DNA of 64,000 nt from Haliea sp. (GCA_016704305.1 JADJAL010000002.1:62001-126000); one strand, 5' to 3'; positions 8,379 to 17,823 are shown, counted from the first letter of the stretch. Numbers and translations: made by a program. Notes: a model not told the origin generated them from the sequence alone.

Positions 8379-11194
8379 TTACAACTGCTGCAAAAATGCA
8401 GCGGTGGCTGCCGCTCGGCGCGCGGCAATTTCTTCGGCGGAAACTTCTACTGTCACTTCATCGGGCACTATCTTGAAGATCGCTGCCCCTTGCTGATGAT
8501 ACTGCCATCGGTCTCCACCAGCACTTTGGCGATGGTGCCGGAAAACGGCGCGTACACCTTGTTGAACATCTTCATGACTTCCACGATGAACAGCGGGTCG
8601 CCGGCATTGAAGTGATCGCCCTCGCGCACATACACATCGTGCGCGGGTGTCTCGCGGGAATAGAACATACCGCCGCTGATTGACAGAATTTCATCGGAGC
8701 GCGCCAGCGGGGGCGGCACCAGTACCTTGGCCATGGCAGCCTGCAGGGTCGTGTCCGAGAGGCGCTCGGGAAGCTGGATACTGAGGTCGGGATTGACGGT
8801 CAACGCATAGAAGCCCGTGGCCTCGGCAATACTGGGCAGTATCGCCAGGATATCCGCACCGGCCTGGAAGCCGCGATGGGCACTGCGTACACGGCCCCAC
8901 AGTTCGGCATCCCATCCAGCGGGCGGGTCACTGGCTTCCAGCGCGGTGCACAGCTCCGTCCAGTCCTCAACGGCCAGGCGCTCATCCAGTTCAGTGTAAA
9001 ACGCCAGTGCGTCCTGCAGGATGGCATTGTCGTGATCCCAGATCATTGCCGCCGCAGGCGGTGCGTCGCCAGCGATGAAATCCATGTTGAGGAAGTGGTA
9101 GGTGTCAGCAAGCAGTTCGATCGGGTTTTCATTCCAGCAGAGCTTGCCGTCAATCACGGTGTAGCAATCGCGGTTCAGGCTCAGCCAGCCACTCAGGATA
9201 TGCGGTTCTTCCAGCAGTTTGGTCAGCGGGCGCAGCAACAGTGATTCTTTCAGTTGCAGCGTCTCCGCCAGCGCGGTTCGCGCATTGCCCTCCAGCTCCG
9301 CCAGTGCCGTCTTGCACAGCTGCGCATAGGCGTGCTCAAGGTCCAGGTTATTGGCCTGCTGTTTCAACTCCCCCACTGCCGTGAGGTACGGCACGATGAA
9401 GCGCGTGGTGGGCCGGGCATTGATATTCTGGCCGATAAACCAGTTCACCAACCCGTAGTGGAACTCGAGATTGGTGGCGAGGTCGCGCCCGCGCATGCGG
9501 GTCTGGCGAATGGCTTCGGCCATTTTCTGGTAGGTGTCCAGGCGCGTCTCGCCCACCGTCAGCAACAACGCGATATTGGAATCGTATGCGCCGGCCAGGG
9601 TGTACTTCATGAATACGTCGGTGTCGGGATTGTGCAGGCTGATGCCCTGGTCATCGCGAATTTCGCCCGGGGTCGCGTCGCTCCAGGCTTCGATGACGCC
9701 ACCGGCGTGGGGTTGCAGGGCCTGGTTGGTGGCGTTCAGCCTGGCCTCGACGCTGTCGTTCATGCGCACCAGGCGCTCCGGCCTGGGCAGTTTCTCGCCG
9801 TGGGCAGCCAGCAACACCATGGCCTCCACCAGCGACTCGACGACGAAGGATTCCGCCGGATTGTGCGGGTTGGTGAATTTGAGCGCGTAGCACAGCTCGG
9901 TCACGCGGTGTTCCACCTGGATACGCGTGTTCATTTCCATGAAGAAATGCTTGTCGCGGTCCACGATGCACTCGAAGGTGGAGACCGAATCCAGGCCGAC
10001 CGCCTTGCCGAAATTTTCCGCCTCCTGCTCCATCGCGGTCAGCGTGGCGATGTCCTGCTGAAGAACGCGCGCTTCTTCCGCCTGGCCGCTCGCTTTGGCC
10101 TGCGTCAACGCGCGCTGCAGCGACTCTACCGTGACCGAGACTTCCAGCAGCTTCTGTTCGTGCATCTGCAGGGAGCAATCGCGGCCGCCCATCGACATCG
10201 ACCACTGGCCGTTGCCAATGACCTGTATCTCCTGGTGCCGGGTGGTTTCGATATTCAGTTCAACCAGCACGTTTTTGTTGTCGCCGACGCCGGTGGTTTT
10301 CACCTCGTTGAGGATCTCGCGCACCATCTCCGCTGTTCGCGCCGACTCCCCGATGCCGAGGATGCGCTGGCCTTTGCCACCGCCGCCACTGATCGCCTTC
10401 AGGCGGACGCGGTTCTGCGGATAGTCCGCCGCCATCTTCGCCACGGCTTCGGTCAGCGTCGCGCACAGTTCATCGACGGTATACAGGTCGATGCCCTTTT
10501 TATACGACGCGGCCAGCACGGCATCGGCCTTGTCTTCAAGGCTGATGGCTTTATCCGTCAGCACGCTGGCGTCGAGCGCGAGGCCGTGTTCGGCAACCAG
10601 CTTCTGCAATGCGGCCTCGTCCGGGTGTTTTTTCAGCAGGGTCAGCGCCGTGCCGTTATCGATACCCGGTGTCACCGACACGCCGCATTTCAGTGCGGTG
10701 CGCTTGGCTTCGTCCTTCAGGCCGGCATCGTGCACGGTGCGCGAGCAGGGGCCGATGAAATTGAGCCCGGCGCTTTCCATCGCCGCGACCATCATCTCGT
10801 CCTCGGCCATGAAACCGTAGCCGGCGAAGATGGCGTTGTAATTGTTCTCGCGCGCGATGTTGATGATCTGCGCGATGCGCTGTTCGCGCTCTTCCTTGTT
10901 TGCGCCACTGTAGTCGGGCACCCGGTGCACGCGGTCCGGATCAGTCAGCGAGCGCAACTCCGGCGCGATGGCATTGCGGTAGACGATGGAATCCTTCTCC
11001 GACAGCAGGATGCCAAAATGCGTGATGCCCATTTCGGTGAACACGTCCATCGCTTCCTTGCGAATCGGTCCGCGACAGATAATCAACGGGCGCATGTGCG
11101 TGCAGTCAAACTGCTGCTCCCATGCGGTCTGCCCGAGACCCAGTTTGCGGTCGCGGTGGATCAGAGGGTTATTCAGATAATATTCGTTGGACAC
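8379..11194 (-). CDS. biotin-dependent acyl-CoA (propionyl-CoA) carboxylase alpha subunit, large form, frameshifted near its end
   Basis: Biotin carboxylase plus biotin carrier in one chain, 938 residues when one frameshift is repaired. Seen: the ATP-grasp loop SGGGGKGQRI, the carboxylase signature EMNTRIQVEHRVTE, and the biotinyl site EVMKMFN near the C-terminus. The usual alpha subunit is about 660 residues; this one has an extended N-terminus, an insert in the ATP-grasp domain and a long linker. GTG at 11194 is preferred as start because AAGGA lies eight bases before it and it clears the upstream stop. Near 8482 the frame breaks after SKGQ; restoring one base (probably CCG read as CG) yields a normal ending, IFKIVPDEVTVEVSAEEIAA, stopping at 8379-8381. 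It pairs with the beta subunit upstream. Propionyl-CoA specificity is inferred from context. Confidence 0.85.
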
Positions 11195-11228
11195 GCCTGT
11201 CTTCCTTTGCTGAGTGCAGCTTGTCGGT

Positions 11229-12962
11229 CTAGTGGAATTCACGCTGCACGGACTGCAGCGGTTCGGGCCGGTAGCGGCGCAGGTAAAATGCCATGTTCTC
11301 TGTCAGTACCCGGCGCAGGTCCGAGGGCATCACGATCTGCGAGATCGAGCCGAGGCTGAGCGCCTCGTTCGGGTTCATCAGCTCCCTGGCATAGCGCTCG
11401 GCCAGCGCCGCCTCCTCCGCCTTGACCCATCCCGCAAGCAGCTCTTTCGCCGCTTCCTGCGCCTGCGCCTGTGACAAACCGGCAGCAACCTGGGCTTGCG
11501 TCTCCGCTTGCAGCTTGGCCGCAACAGAGCCGCGTATCTTGCGCAGTTCATCCTTGTAGACGTATTCCACGCCTGCGGGGCCCATCACCGCCACGCGCGT
11601 GGTGGGCAGCGCAACGACGAAGTCGGCACCGACGGGAAAGCTGTTGAATGCGGCGTAGGCGCCGCCGAACGCGTTGCGCACCAGCACCAGGAAGCGAGGC
11701 GTGCGCAGGTCCACGATGGCATCCAGCAGGGCACGACCGGCCTGGATAATGCCGCGACTTTCCTGGTCCTTGCCGGGCAGGAAGCCGGTGGTGTCCTCGA
11801 GGAAGATCACCGGGATGTTGTACAGGTTGCAGAAGCGAATAAAGCGCGCATTCTTGTAGGCGGCGTCGATATCGATCTGGCCGGACGCCACCGCCGAGTT
11901 ATTCGCCACGAAACCGATGACGTTGCCGCCCATGCGGCCCAGCGCGGTGACGGTATTGCGCGCGCGATCCTGCTGGATCTCAAGAAAGTCGCCGTGATCG
12001 CATAGCTGCTGGATCATGATCGAGATATCGATGGGTGTGTTGAATCCCGTCGGCGAGTTGAGCGCCTTTTTCAACAGGATGTCGATATCCCAGGTTTTGC
12101 GATCGACCGGGTCGGAGCTGGCCTGGAACGGTGCGAGCTCACCGTTGTGACCGGGCAGGTAATTGAGCAATGCGCGCACCTTGCGCAGCGCTTCCACTTC
12201 GTCCTTGACGACAAAATCGGTTACGCCCGACTGGCTGTGTACACCCGGCCCGCCCAGTTCGTCCGGCGTCACGTCTTCACCGAGTACGGATTTGACCACG
12301 CCAGGCCCGGTGAGGCCGAAGAAAGTGTCGTTGGGTTGTATCAGGAAACTGCCCTGGCGCGGCAGGTAGGAGCCGCCACCGGCGTTAAATCCGAACATGC
12401 ACATGATGCTGGGGACGATGCCGCTGATCCGGCGCAGCGCCGCGAAGGCTTCCGCATAGCCGTCGAGCCCGCCGACGCCGGCCGGGATAAACGCACCGGC
12501 ACTGTCATTGATGCCGACCACGGGAATACGCTGCTTGGCCGCCATCTCGAACAAGCGGGCGAGCTTGGCACCGTTGGTGGCATCCATGGAGCCCGCGCGC
12601 ACGGTAAAGTCGTGCCCATACAGGGCGACATCACGGCCGTTGACCTTGATGATGGCCGTCACCAGCGACGCGCCGTCGAGGTTGGGGCCCCAGTTCTGGT
12701 ACAACACGGTCGGCGCTTCGTCGCTGAGGTAACGAATACGCTCCCAGATGGTCATGCGGTTTTTCTGGTGCTGGCGCTGGATGTTCTTGACGCCGGCCGT
12801 CTGGTAGGGGCGCTGTTGCAATTCCCAGCCGGCTTTTAGCGACTCTTCATACAGCCCCGGGGCGGCAGCGATCTGGCCCGGCACCTGGAACACGCGCTCC
12901 TTGTTCTCGGCAAAGGGATTTTCCAGCGATGCGATGAGCGTAGGGCTGTTCTTCGTCGTCAT
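11229..12962 (-). CDS. acyl-CoA (propionyl-CoA) carboxylase beta subunit, carboxyltransferase
   Basis: A 577-residue carboxyltransferase with both crotonase-fold halves. The oxyanion motifs are visible as DSAGAFIPAGVGGLDG with FNAGGGSYLPRQG in the N-half and FLEDTTGFLPGKDQESRGII with RNAFGGAYAAF in the C-half. It transfers the carboxyl group from the biotin carrier of the next gene to the acyl-CoA. It is somewhat longer than the usual 510-540 residues because of an N-terminal extension. AAGGA precedes the ATG at 12962. It is the first gene of the operon, with a promoter at 13101-13129. Given the epimerase and mutase downstream, propionyl-CoA is the likely substrate; acetyl-CoA or a longer acyl-CoA cannot be excluded by sequence alone. 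Confidence 0.88.
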   Translation of the reverse strand: MTTKNSPTLIASLENPFAENKERVFQVPGQIAAAPGLYEESLKAGWELQQRPYQTAGVKNIQRQHQKNRMTIWERIRYLSDEAPTVLYQNWGPNLDGASLVTAIIKVNGRDVALYGHDFTVRAGSMDATNGAKLARLFEMAAKQRIPVVGINDSAGAFIPAGVGGLDGYAEAFAALRRISGIVPSIMCMFGFNAGGGSYLPRQGSFLIQPNDTFFGLTGPGVVKSVLGEDVTPDELGGPGVHSQSGVTDFVVKDEVEALRKVRALLNYLPGHNGELAPFQASSDPVDRKTWDIDILLKKALNSPTGFNTPIDISIMIQQLCDHGDFLEIQQDRARNTVTALGRMGGNVIGFVANNSAVASGQIDIDAAYKNARFIRFCNLYNIPVIFLEDTTGFLPGKDQESRGIIQAGRALLDAIVDLRTPRFLVLVRNAFGGAYAAFNSFPVGADFVVALPTTRVAVMGPAGVEYVYKDELRKIRGSVAAKLQAETQAQVAAGLSQAQAQEAAKELLAGWVKAEEAALAERYARELMNPNEALSLGSISQIVMPSDLRRVLTENMAFYLRRYRPEPLQSVQREFH

Positions 12963-13100
12963 AGTCCTTGGTCCAAAGGTGTCTCACGGGGCGATGGAAG
13001 GTATGTATTGGCCTGGCAAAAACCTGCTCGCAAAAGCCATGCCGGTTGCAAGTGATAGCAGTCGAGCTTACGATGCGAAGCGGCCTGAATCGCGGGCGTT

Positions 13101-13129
13101 ACAGTAATTTGCAACGCCTGCAAAGTCAA
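13101..13129 (-). promoter_or_regulatory. promoter of the propionyl-CoA operon with a palindrome in the spacer
   Basis: On the minus strand TTGACT (13124-13129) and TACTGT (13101-13106) are separated by exactly 17 bases, 139 bases before the carboxylase beta start. The spacer contains a perfect inverted repeat, TTTGCA-n5-TGCAAA (13108-13124), an obvious place for a repressor to block polymerase. The rest of the 352-base gene-free stretch 12963-13323 holds no other feature I can name; it also has to carry the promoter for pabB in the other direction. Confidence 0.6.
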
Positions 13130-13323
13130 TTCAGGAGCGGCGACAGAACCGGCGAAATTAAACGCCATTTCAACGCAGATGCTTGTTATTTCACCGCAGA
13201 TTAAGACTTTAAACTGCGCTCTACACACTTCCGACTGATTGGAATTCCAGGCTCTATGCGGCGCCCTCACACAGCAGGATATCCAGCGGCAAATGGCGTC
13301 GCGATCGCCGCGAGTTGCGGTGC

Positions 13324-14691
13324 GTGAGCAAGTCCGTCCACCTGCAGGAAATCCCCTACTGCCCGGATAGCTGCGAATTGTTTGAACGGATTCGCGACCT
13401 GCCGCGCGCTGCGCTGCTCGACAGCAGCTCTCCCCATGCGAGTACCGGGCGCTACGACATCCTGACCGCCCAGCCGTGGTGCGACACCGTACCGCGTCTG
13501 GTGCAGGGCGCCGACGAGCGCGCCTGCCAGGCGTATTTTGCCGAACTCAAACGCTTTCACCTTGAGCATTACCATGGGGTCCAGCAGGTCTCTTCTGACA
13601 TTCCCTTCTGCGGCGGCCTGCTCGGTTACCTCGGCTACGATCTTGGCAAGGGGCTGCACAACATACAGTCGCCAGCGCAATCCAGCAGTTTTCCTGCTGT
13701 GCAACTGTGTGCATACGACTGGTGCGTGATCCAGGACCATCTGTTGCAGCGCGCTACACTCGTGACGCAACCCCGTGTCGGGCGTGCGCAGCGCCAGGAC
13801 CTGTTGGCGCGATTGCGTCAGCCCGTCAAACGCGGCGCTGCCGGCTTCACACTGACATCATCCTTTGCTTCCAGCCTCAGCACCGAGCAGTACCGTGAAG
13901 CATTTGAGCAGATACAGGCCTACATCCAGGCCGGTGATTGCTACCAGGTCAACCTGACGCAGTGCTTCTCTGCGAGCTACAGCGGCGATCCCTGGCACGC
14001 ATACCGTGCGCTGCGAGCCGTGGCCGCAGCCCCCTTCGCCGCTTACCTGACGCTCGCCGAGGAAGCCACCCTGCTATGCCTGTCGCCCGAGCGCTTCCTG
14101 TCGCTGCACGGTCACCACGTCGAAACCTCGCCGATCAAGGGCACAAGGGTGCGCCACAGCGATCCGCAGCAGGATGCACAGGCCCAACGGGATCTGCGCG
14201 CCTCGCACAAGGACCGCGCAGAGAACCTGATGATCGTGGACCTGCTGCGCAACGACCTGGGCCGTAGCTGCACGCCCGGGAGCATCCATGTCGATCGGCT
14301 GTTCGAGGTACAGAGCTTTCCCACCGTGCACCACCTGGTGAGCACCATCAGCGGTGAACTGCGCGCCGATCGCAGCGCCTGGGAGTTGCTGCGCGACAGT
14401 TTTCCGGGCGGTTCGATCACTGGCGCACCGAAACGACGCGCGATGGAAATCATCGCGGAGCTGGAGCCGCATGAACGCCATGTCTACTGTGGGTCCGTGC
14501 TCTATGTCAGTGCGGACGGTCGCATGGACAGCAATATCGCGATCCGCAGCCTGCTATGCGATCACGGCGTGGTGCGCTGTTGGGGTGGTGGCGGCATTGT
14601 CGCCGACTCCGACTGGCAGCAGGAGTATCAGGAGTGCTACGACAAGGTGGGTAAGTTTCTCGCGGTGCTGGAGGCGTTTGGTCACGATTGA
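13324..14691 (+). CDS. pabB: aminodeoxychorismate synthase component I
   Basis: A chorismate-binding enzyme of about 455 residues that aminates chorismate to 4-amino-4-deoxychorismate for folate synthesis, using ammonia from PabA. Seen in order: an N-terminal ADCS-like domain (LFERIRDLPRAALLDS), then the catalytic domain with QAGDCYQVNLTQ, the PIKGTR block, LRNDLGR, and the FPGGSITGAPKRRAMEII and YCGSVLYVSADG signatures. No glutaminase domain is fused, so PabA is elsewhere. The start is uncertain: GTG at 13324 gives a natural N-terminus (VSKSVHLQEIPYCPDS), and a TTG nine bases upstream is also possible; neither has a clear ribosome site. Confidence 0.9.
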   Translation: MSKSVHLQEIPYCPDSCELFERIRDLPRAALLDSSSPHASTGRYDILTAQPWCDTVPRLVQGADERACQAYFAELKRFHLEHYHGVQQVSSDIPFCGGLLGYLGYDLGKGLHNIQSPAQSSSFPAVQLCAYDWCVIQDHLLQRATLVTQPRVGRAQRQDLLARLRQPVKRGAAGFTLTSSFASSLSTEQYREAFEQIQAYIQAGDCYQVNLTQCFSASYSGDPWHAYRALRAVAAAPFAAYLTLAEEATLLCLSPERFLSLHGHHVETSPIKGTRVRHSDPQQDAQAQRDLRASHKDRAENLMIVDLLRNDLGRSCTPGSIHVDRLFEVQSFPTVHHLVSTISGELRADRSAWELLRDSFPGGSITGAPKRRAMEIIAELEPHERHVYCGSVLYVSADGRMDSNIAIRSLLCDHGVVRCWGGGGIVADSDWQQEYQECYDKVGKFLAVLEAFGHD

Positions 14692-14748
14692 GGATTGATG
14701 AACTTCGGCAGATTTTAGCCTAAGAACCTCTGTTTGTTCAGGGGAAAG

Positions 14749-14809
14749 TTACTGGGGCACGCCAAAAGCCGGTTCGGGGGGAATCCATGTCGCCACACGG
14801 TCCCAGTAA
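14749..14809. repeat. palindromic repeat, shortened copy
   Basis: Between the convergent pabB and thrH genes lies a sequence bounded by TTACTGGG and CCCAGTAA. Its interior (GGCACGCCAAAA ... ATCCATGTCGCCACACGG) matches the reverse complement of the centre of the 17704-17823 element. It lacks the small GCACAT hairpin arm, and only one side of the larger arm is kept, so it looks like a degenerate or deleted family member. It fills most of the 164-base gap; the rest shows no feature. Confidence 0.7.
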
Positions 14810-14855
14810 AACAACTCGCATCCTCTCCTCGTAACCTAAACCCATCCAAAAACGT

Positions 14856-15461
14856 CTACGCACTGCTAGCCTCGACAAAAGCAACCTTCAACTCTGCCAG
14901 CGAGTCGACCGATTTGAACTGTGGAAATTCGTCGATCACATTCTGCGGCGCGTGAATCAGGAAGCCGACATCGGCTTCGGCGAGCATCGTGGTGTCATTG
15001 TAGGAATCACCGGCAGCGAGCACGCGGTAATTGAGGCTATGCAGCGCCTTCACAGACGCGCGTTTGGGATCCTGCTGGCGCAGCTTGTAATCAACTACCC
15101 GCCCTGTGTCATCGATGACCAGGCGGTGGCAGAGCAGCGTCGGCCAGTGCAGTTGGCGCATCAGCGGCTGCGAGAACTCGTAGAAGGTGTCCGACAGAAT
15201 GATTACCTGGAAGCGTTCGCGCAGCCAGTCGACGAACTCGATTGCTCCGGGCAGCGGTGCCAGCGTTGCGATCACTTCCTGTATGTCGCCGATCTTCAAA
15301 CCATGTTGATCCAGCAGCGCGAGTCGCTGGCGCATCAGCACGTTGTAGTCGGGGATATCGCGCGTCGTGGCGCGCAGTTCGGCGATCCCGGTGCGTTCAG
15401 CGAAAGCAATCCAGATTTCCGGTACAAGCACCCCTTCCAGGTCCAGGCAGGCCAGTTCCAC
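14856..15461 (-). CDS. thrH: bifunctional phosphoserine phosphatase / homoserine phosphotransferase ThrH
   Basis: A 201-residue HAD-family enzyme closely resembling Pseudomonas ThrH over its whole length. HAD motif I is CLDLEGVLVPEIW (D7 nucleophile, with Glu in the second position as in ThrH), motif II is ILSDTFYEFS, and motif III/IV is AAGDSYNDTTML. In Pseudomonas it dephosphorylates phosphoserine and can transfer the phosphate to homoserine, supporting serine and threonine synthesis. A GAGGAG ribosome site precedes the ATG. It lies downstream of cysB on the same strand behind a hairpin, so it is probably transcribed on its own. Confidence 0.93.
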   Translation of the reverse strand: MELACLDLEGVLVPEIWIAFAERTGIAELRATTRDIPDYNVLMRQRLALLDQHGLKIGDIQEVIATLAPLPGAIEFVDWLRERFQVIILSDTFYEFSQPLMRQLHWPTLLCHRLVIDDTGRVVDYKLRQQDPKRASVKALHSLNYRVLAAGDSYNDTTMLAEADVGFLIHAPQNVIDEFPQFKSVDSLAELKVAFVEASSA

Positions 15462-15516
15462 GTATCAATCTCCTCAGGCGGGATGCAATGGTATTTGAGC
15501 GCGACAGTCTAAACAC

Positions 15517-15543
15517 TGCGGGACTGCTGATACAAGTCCCGCA
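15517..15543 (-). terminator. hairpin between cysB and thrH
   Basis: TGCGGGACT and AGTCCCGCA form a perfect 9-bp stem with a 9-base loop, downstream of the cysB stop. The following minus-strand bases (GTGTTTAG) are only weakly T-rich, so it may be an attenuating or stabilising hairpin rather than a full intrinsic terminator. Confidence 0.45.
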
Positions 15544-15621
15544 GCTGCAGTGATACGGGCGCAGTGCTAAAAACGCGTTTTGACTGACGCAGTTCCGCCG
15601 ATGCGATGATCGCAGAAGGCG

Positions 15622-16596
15622 TTAGTAAACGGGCAATTCCAGGTGTGAAAACAGTTCAGCGAGCTCGGCCTTGTTGTGGCAACCGAACGCATCGGTGACC
15701 AGATCGCGCGACAGGTGGGGGGCGAAGTCTTCGATAAATTCATACATGTAGCCGCGCAGGAACGTGTCCCGACGACAGCCGATCTGCGTAACACTGCTGG
15801 CGAAGAGGTGGCTGGCGTCCAGCGCAACGAGGTCGTTGTCAATCGCCGCGTCATAGGCCATGGCCGCTATGATGCCGATACCGAGGCCCAGGCGCACATA
15901 GGTCTTGATGACGTCAGCGTCGGTGGCGGTGAACACCACCCTGGGCACCAGTCCCTTGGCCATGAACGCGTCGTCCAGCTTGGAACGCCCGGTAAAGCCA
16001 AACACGTAAGTCACGATGGGTTGCGCGGCAACATCCTCCAGCGTCAGTGGCGACACCTGCGCCAGGGGGTGGTCTTTCGGCACGAGAATACAGCGATTCC
16101 AGCGATAACAGGGCATCATGATCAGGTTGGCGAACAACTCCAGCGCCTCGGTTGCGATGGCAAAATCCACGCTGCCGTCGGAGGCCATCTCGGAAATTTG
16201 CAGCGGAGTGCCCTGATGCATGTGCAACGAAACATCGGGGTACTTCTGGATAAAGGCTTTTATCGTGGGAGGCAGCGCGTAACGTGCCTGCGTATGCGTT
16301 GTGGCGATGGACAGACTGCCCTTCTTCTCGTCAGCGTACTCCTCTGCCACCTGGCGGATGCTTTTCACCTTGAACAGCACTTCTTCGGCAGCTTTGATAA
16401 TGTCCTCGCCCGCTGGGGTAATGTGGGTCAGGTGCTTGCCGCTGCGCGCAAAAATCTCGACGCCCAGTTCATCCTCCAGTAAACGAATCTGCTTGCTGAT
16501 ACCCGGTTGCGACGTATACAAACTCTGGGCGGTGGCAGATACATTGAGATCGTGGTGCGCCACCTCCCAGATATAACGCAACTGCTGAAGCTTCAT
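15622..16596 (-). CDS. cysB: LysR-family regulator CysB
   Basis: A 324-residue LysR-type regulator matching gammaproteobacterial CysB. The N-terminal winged helix-turn-helix (MKLQQLRYIWEVAHHDLNVS ... TSQPGISKQIRLLEDELG) is followed by the linker and the effector domain, with TTHTQARYALP and YVFGFTGRSKLDDAF, residues that form the N-acetylserine/sulfate pocket in CysB proteins. It activates cysteine biosynthesis and sulfur uptake genes. GGAGG lies five bases before the ATG. It is monocistronic here, between thrH and the 5'-nucleotidase gene. Confidence 0.95.
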   Translation of the reverse strand: MKLQQLRYIWEVAHHDLNVSATAQSLYTSQPGISKQIRLLEDELGVEIFARSGKHLTHITPAGEDIIKAAEEVLFKVKSIRQVAEEYADEKKGSLSIATTHTQARYALPPTIKAFIQKYPDVSLHMHQGTPLQISEMASDGSVDFAIATEALELFANLIMMPCYRWNRCILVPKDHPLAQVSPLTLEDVAAQPIVTYVFGFTGRSKLDDAFMAKGLVPRVVFTATDADVIKTYVRLGLGIGIIAAMAYDAAIDNDLVALDASHLFASSVTQIGCRRDTFLRGYMYEFIEDFAPHLSRDLVTDAFGCHNKAELAELFSHLELPVY

Positions 16597-16716
16597 GCCA
16601 ACCTCCGAGTGAAACAGTGCGATCCGTTGAAGACGCGCTTCCCTTCGCTATGCAGAATAGACATTAAACAGTCGCTTTGCCAAGCAATCAGGAAATATCG
16701 CGCGGCCTGATCGCTA

Positions 16717-17616
16717 TCAAGGGTTGGCCACCCCGTGGGGCACATGCCCCGTTGCAACATGGGGACTGGCAGAGTCGCAATGGGTCTGCTGGTCATCAAA
16801 AAAAACATCCGCCTGGTACGCCCTCAGGAACTCGGTCTTGTTCAAGCCGCCGAGAAAGATAGATTCATCGATACGAATATTCCAGGCGCGCAACGTGCGG
16901 ATCACGCGCTCATGCGCCGGCGCGGAGCGGGCGGTCACCAGCGCGGTCCTGATCGGCGCTTCTGTGGGAGGGAAGGATTGTTGCAGGTGATGCAACGCGG
17001 AGAGAAATGGTTTGAACGGTCCGCCGCCTAATGGCTCGCGCGCAGCCGCCTTCTCGCTGGCGGTAAAGGCCTCCAGCCCGTCGCGCTTGTAGACCCGCTC
17101 CGCCTCATCGGAAAACAACACAGCGTCCCCGTCAAACGCGAAGCGCAACTGTCCACTGTCGCTGGCCCCGCCGCGGCGCGATACCAGCGTCGCGGCCGCG
17201 ACGCCACATTCCAGTGCATGCCGCACATCCTGTGCCTCGTTGGACAAAAACAGTTTACAGCCGAACGCATTGATGTAGCGCCAGGGGCTCTCGCCGCCAC
17301 AAAACGCGGCGCGAGAAATGTCCAGTTCATAGTGCTGGATGGAGTTGAACACCCGAAGGCCCGTGTCAGCGCTATTGCGCGACAACAGTACGACTTCGAC
17401 CCGTGCATCCTCGGCAAGGCTGTCATTCAAGCGGAGTAATTTTTTGACCAGAGGAAACGCCTCACCCGGCTCCAGGGGTTCTTCCTCGCGTGCGACCTGG
17501 TATTTGGAGTAAGCCTGCAAGCCTTCCTTTTCGTAGACCGTATGGCTTTCGTCAAGATTGAACAACGCCCGGGAGGAGATGGCGATGATGAGTTTGTCGT
17601 TGGGCGGGGTTGTCAT
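16717..17616 (-). CDS. cytosolic 5'-nucleotidase family protein (PF06189)
   Basis: About 299 residues from the ATG at 17616, where the homologous part begins (LIIAISSRALFNLDESHTVY). The order ISSRALF - VVLLSRNSADTG - FCGGESPW - LFLSNE - FDGDAVLFSDEAERVY - LVTARSAPAHERVIRTLRAW - IFLGGLNKTEFLRAYQADVFFDDQ matches the bacterial 5'-nucleotidase family, a HAD-like fold that dephosphorylates nucleoside monophosphates. It is cytoplasmic, with no signal peptide. An upstream in-frame Met exists, but the residues before 17616 look non-coding. It stands alone, with the palindromic element just upstream. Confidence 0.85.
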   Translation of the reverse strand: MTTPPNDKLIIAISSRALFNLDESHTVYEKEGLQAYSKYQVAREEEPLEPGEAFPLVKKLLRLNDSLAEDARVEVVLLSRNSADTGLRVFNSIQHYELDISRAAFCGGESPWRYINAFGCKLFLSNEAQDVRHALECGVAAATLVSRRGGASDSGQLRFAFDGDAVLFSDEAERVYKRDGLEAFTASEKAAAREPLGGGPFKPFLSALHHLQQSFPPTEAPIRTALVTARSAPAHERVIRTLRAWNIRIDESIFLGGLNKTEFLRAYQADVFFDDQQTHCDSASPHVATGHVPHGVANP

Positions 17617-17703
17617 ACGGTTAGCATACTCAGATGTAGAGGGGTCCACCAGTGGCATAGCAATCGAGCTTTTAAATCTCGAATATTGGCACAATAGTGG
17701 AGA

Positions 17704-17823
17704 GGAGAATGCGACGTGTGCTTACCGCTGGGACCGTGTGGCGACATGGATGTCGCCACCCGAGCCTGCACATGGATGTGCGGTTTTGGCGTGTCCCAGT
17801 GATAAGCACACGTCGCATTCTCC
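17704..17823. repeat. palindromic element able to fold as a three-way junction
   Basis: Two 31-base arms (17704-17734 and 17793-17823) are reverse complements except at two positions, both of which can pair as G-U in RNA. Between them sit two smaller hairpins: a perfect one, GTGGCGACAT-GG-ATGTCGCCAC (17738-17759), and GCACAT-GG-ATGTGC (17768-17781). Outside, GCACAAT and ATTGTGC extend the stem after a bulge. The whole folds like a cloverleaf with a main stem and two arms. It has no open frame. A shortened relative is at 14749-14809, so it belongs to a dispersed family of the REP/MITE kind. It fills most of the gap 17617-17888. Confidence 0.85.

Noticed and set aside
9254..11359. A 701-residue open frame on the plus strand
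   Set aside because: It is the antisense shadow of the carboxylase alpha gene, with the composition of reversed codons and no family resemblance.
13108..13124. Assignment of the TTTGCA palindrome as a PccR/ScfR site
   Set aside because: Known sites have two TTTGCAAA units whose centres are 12 bases apart; here the centres are 9 apart and the outer bases differ, so only a loose resemblance is claimed.
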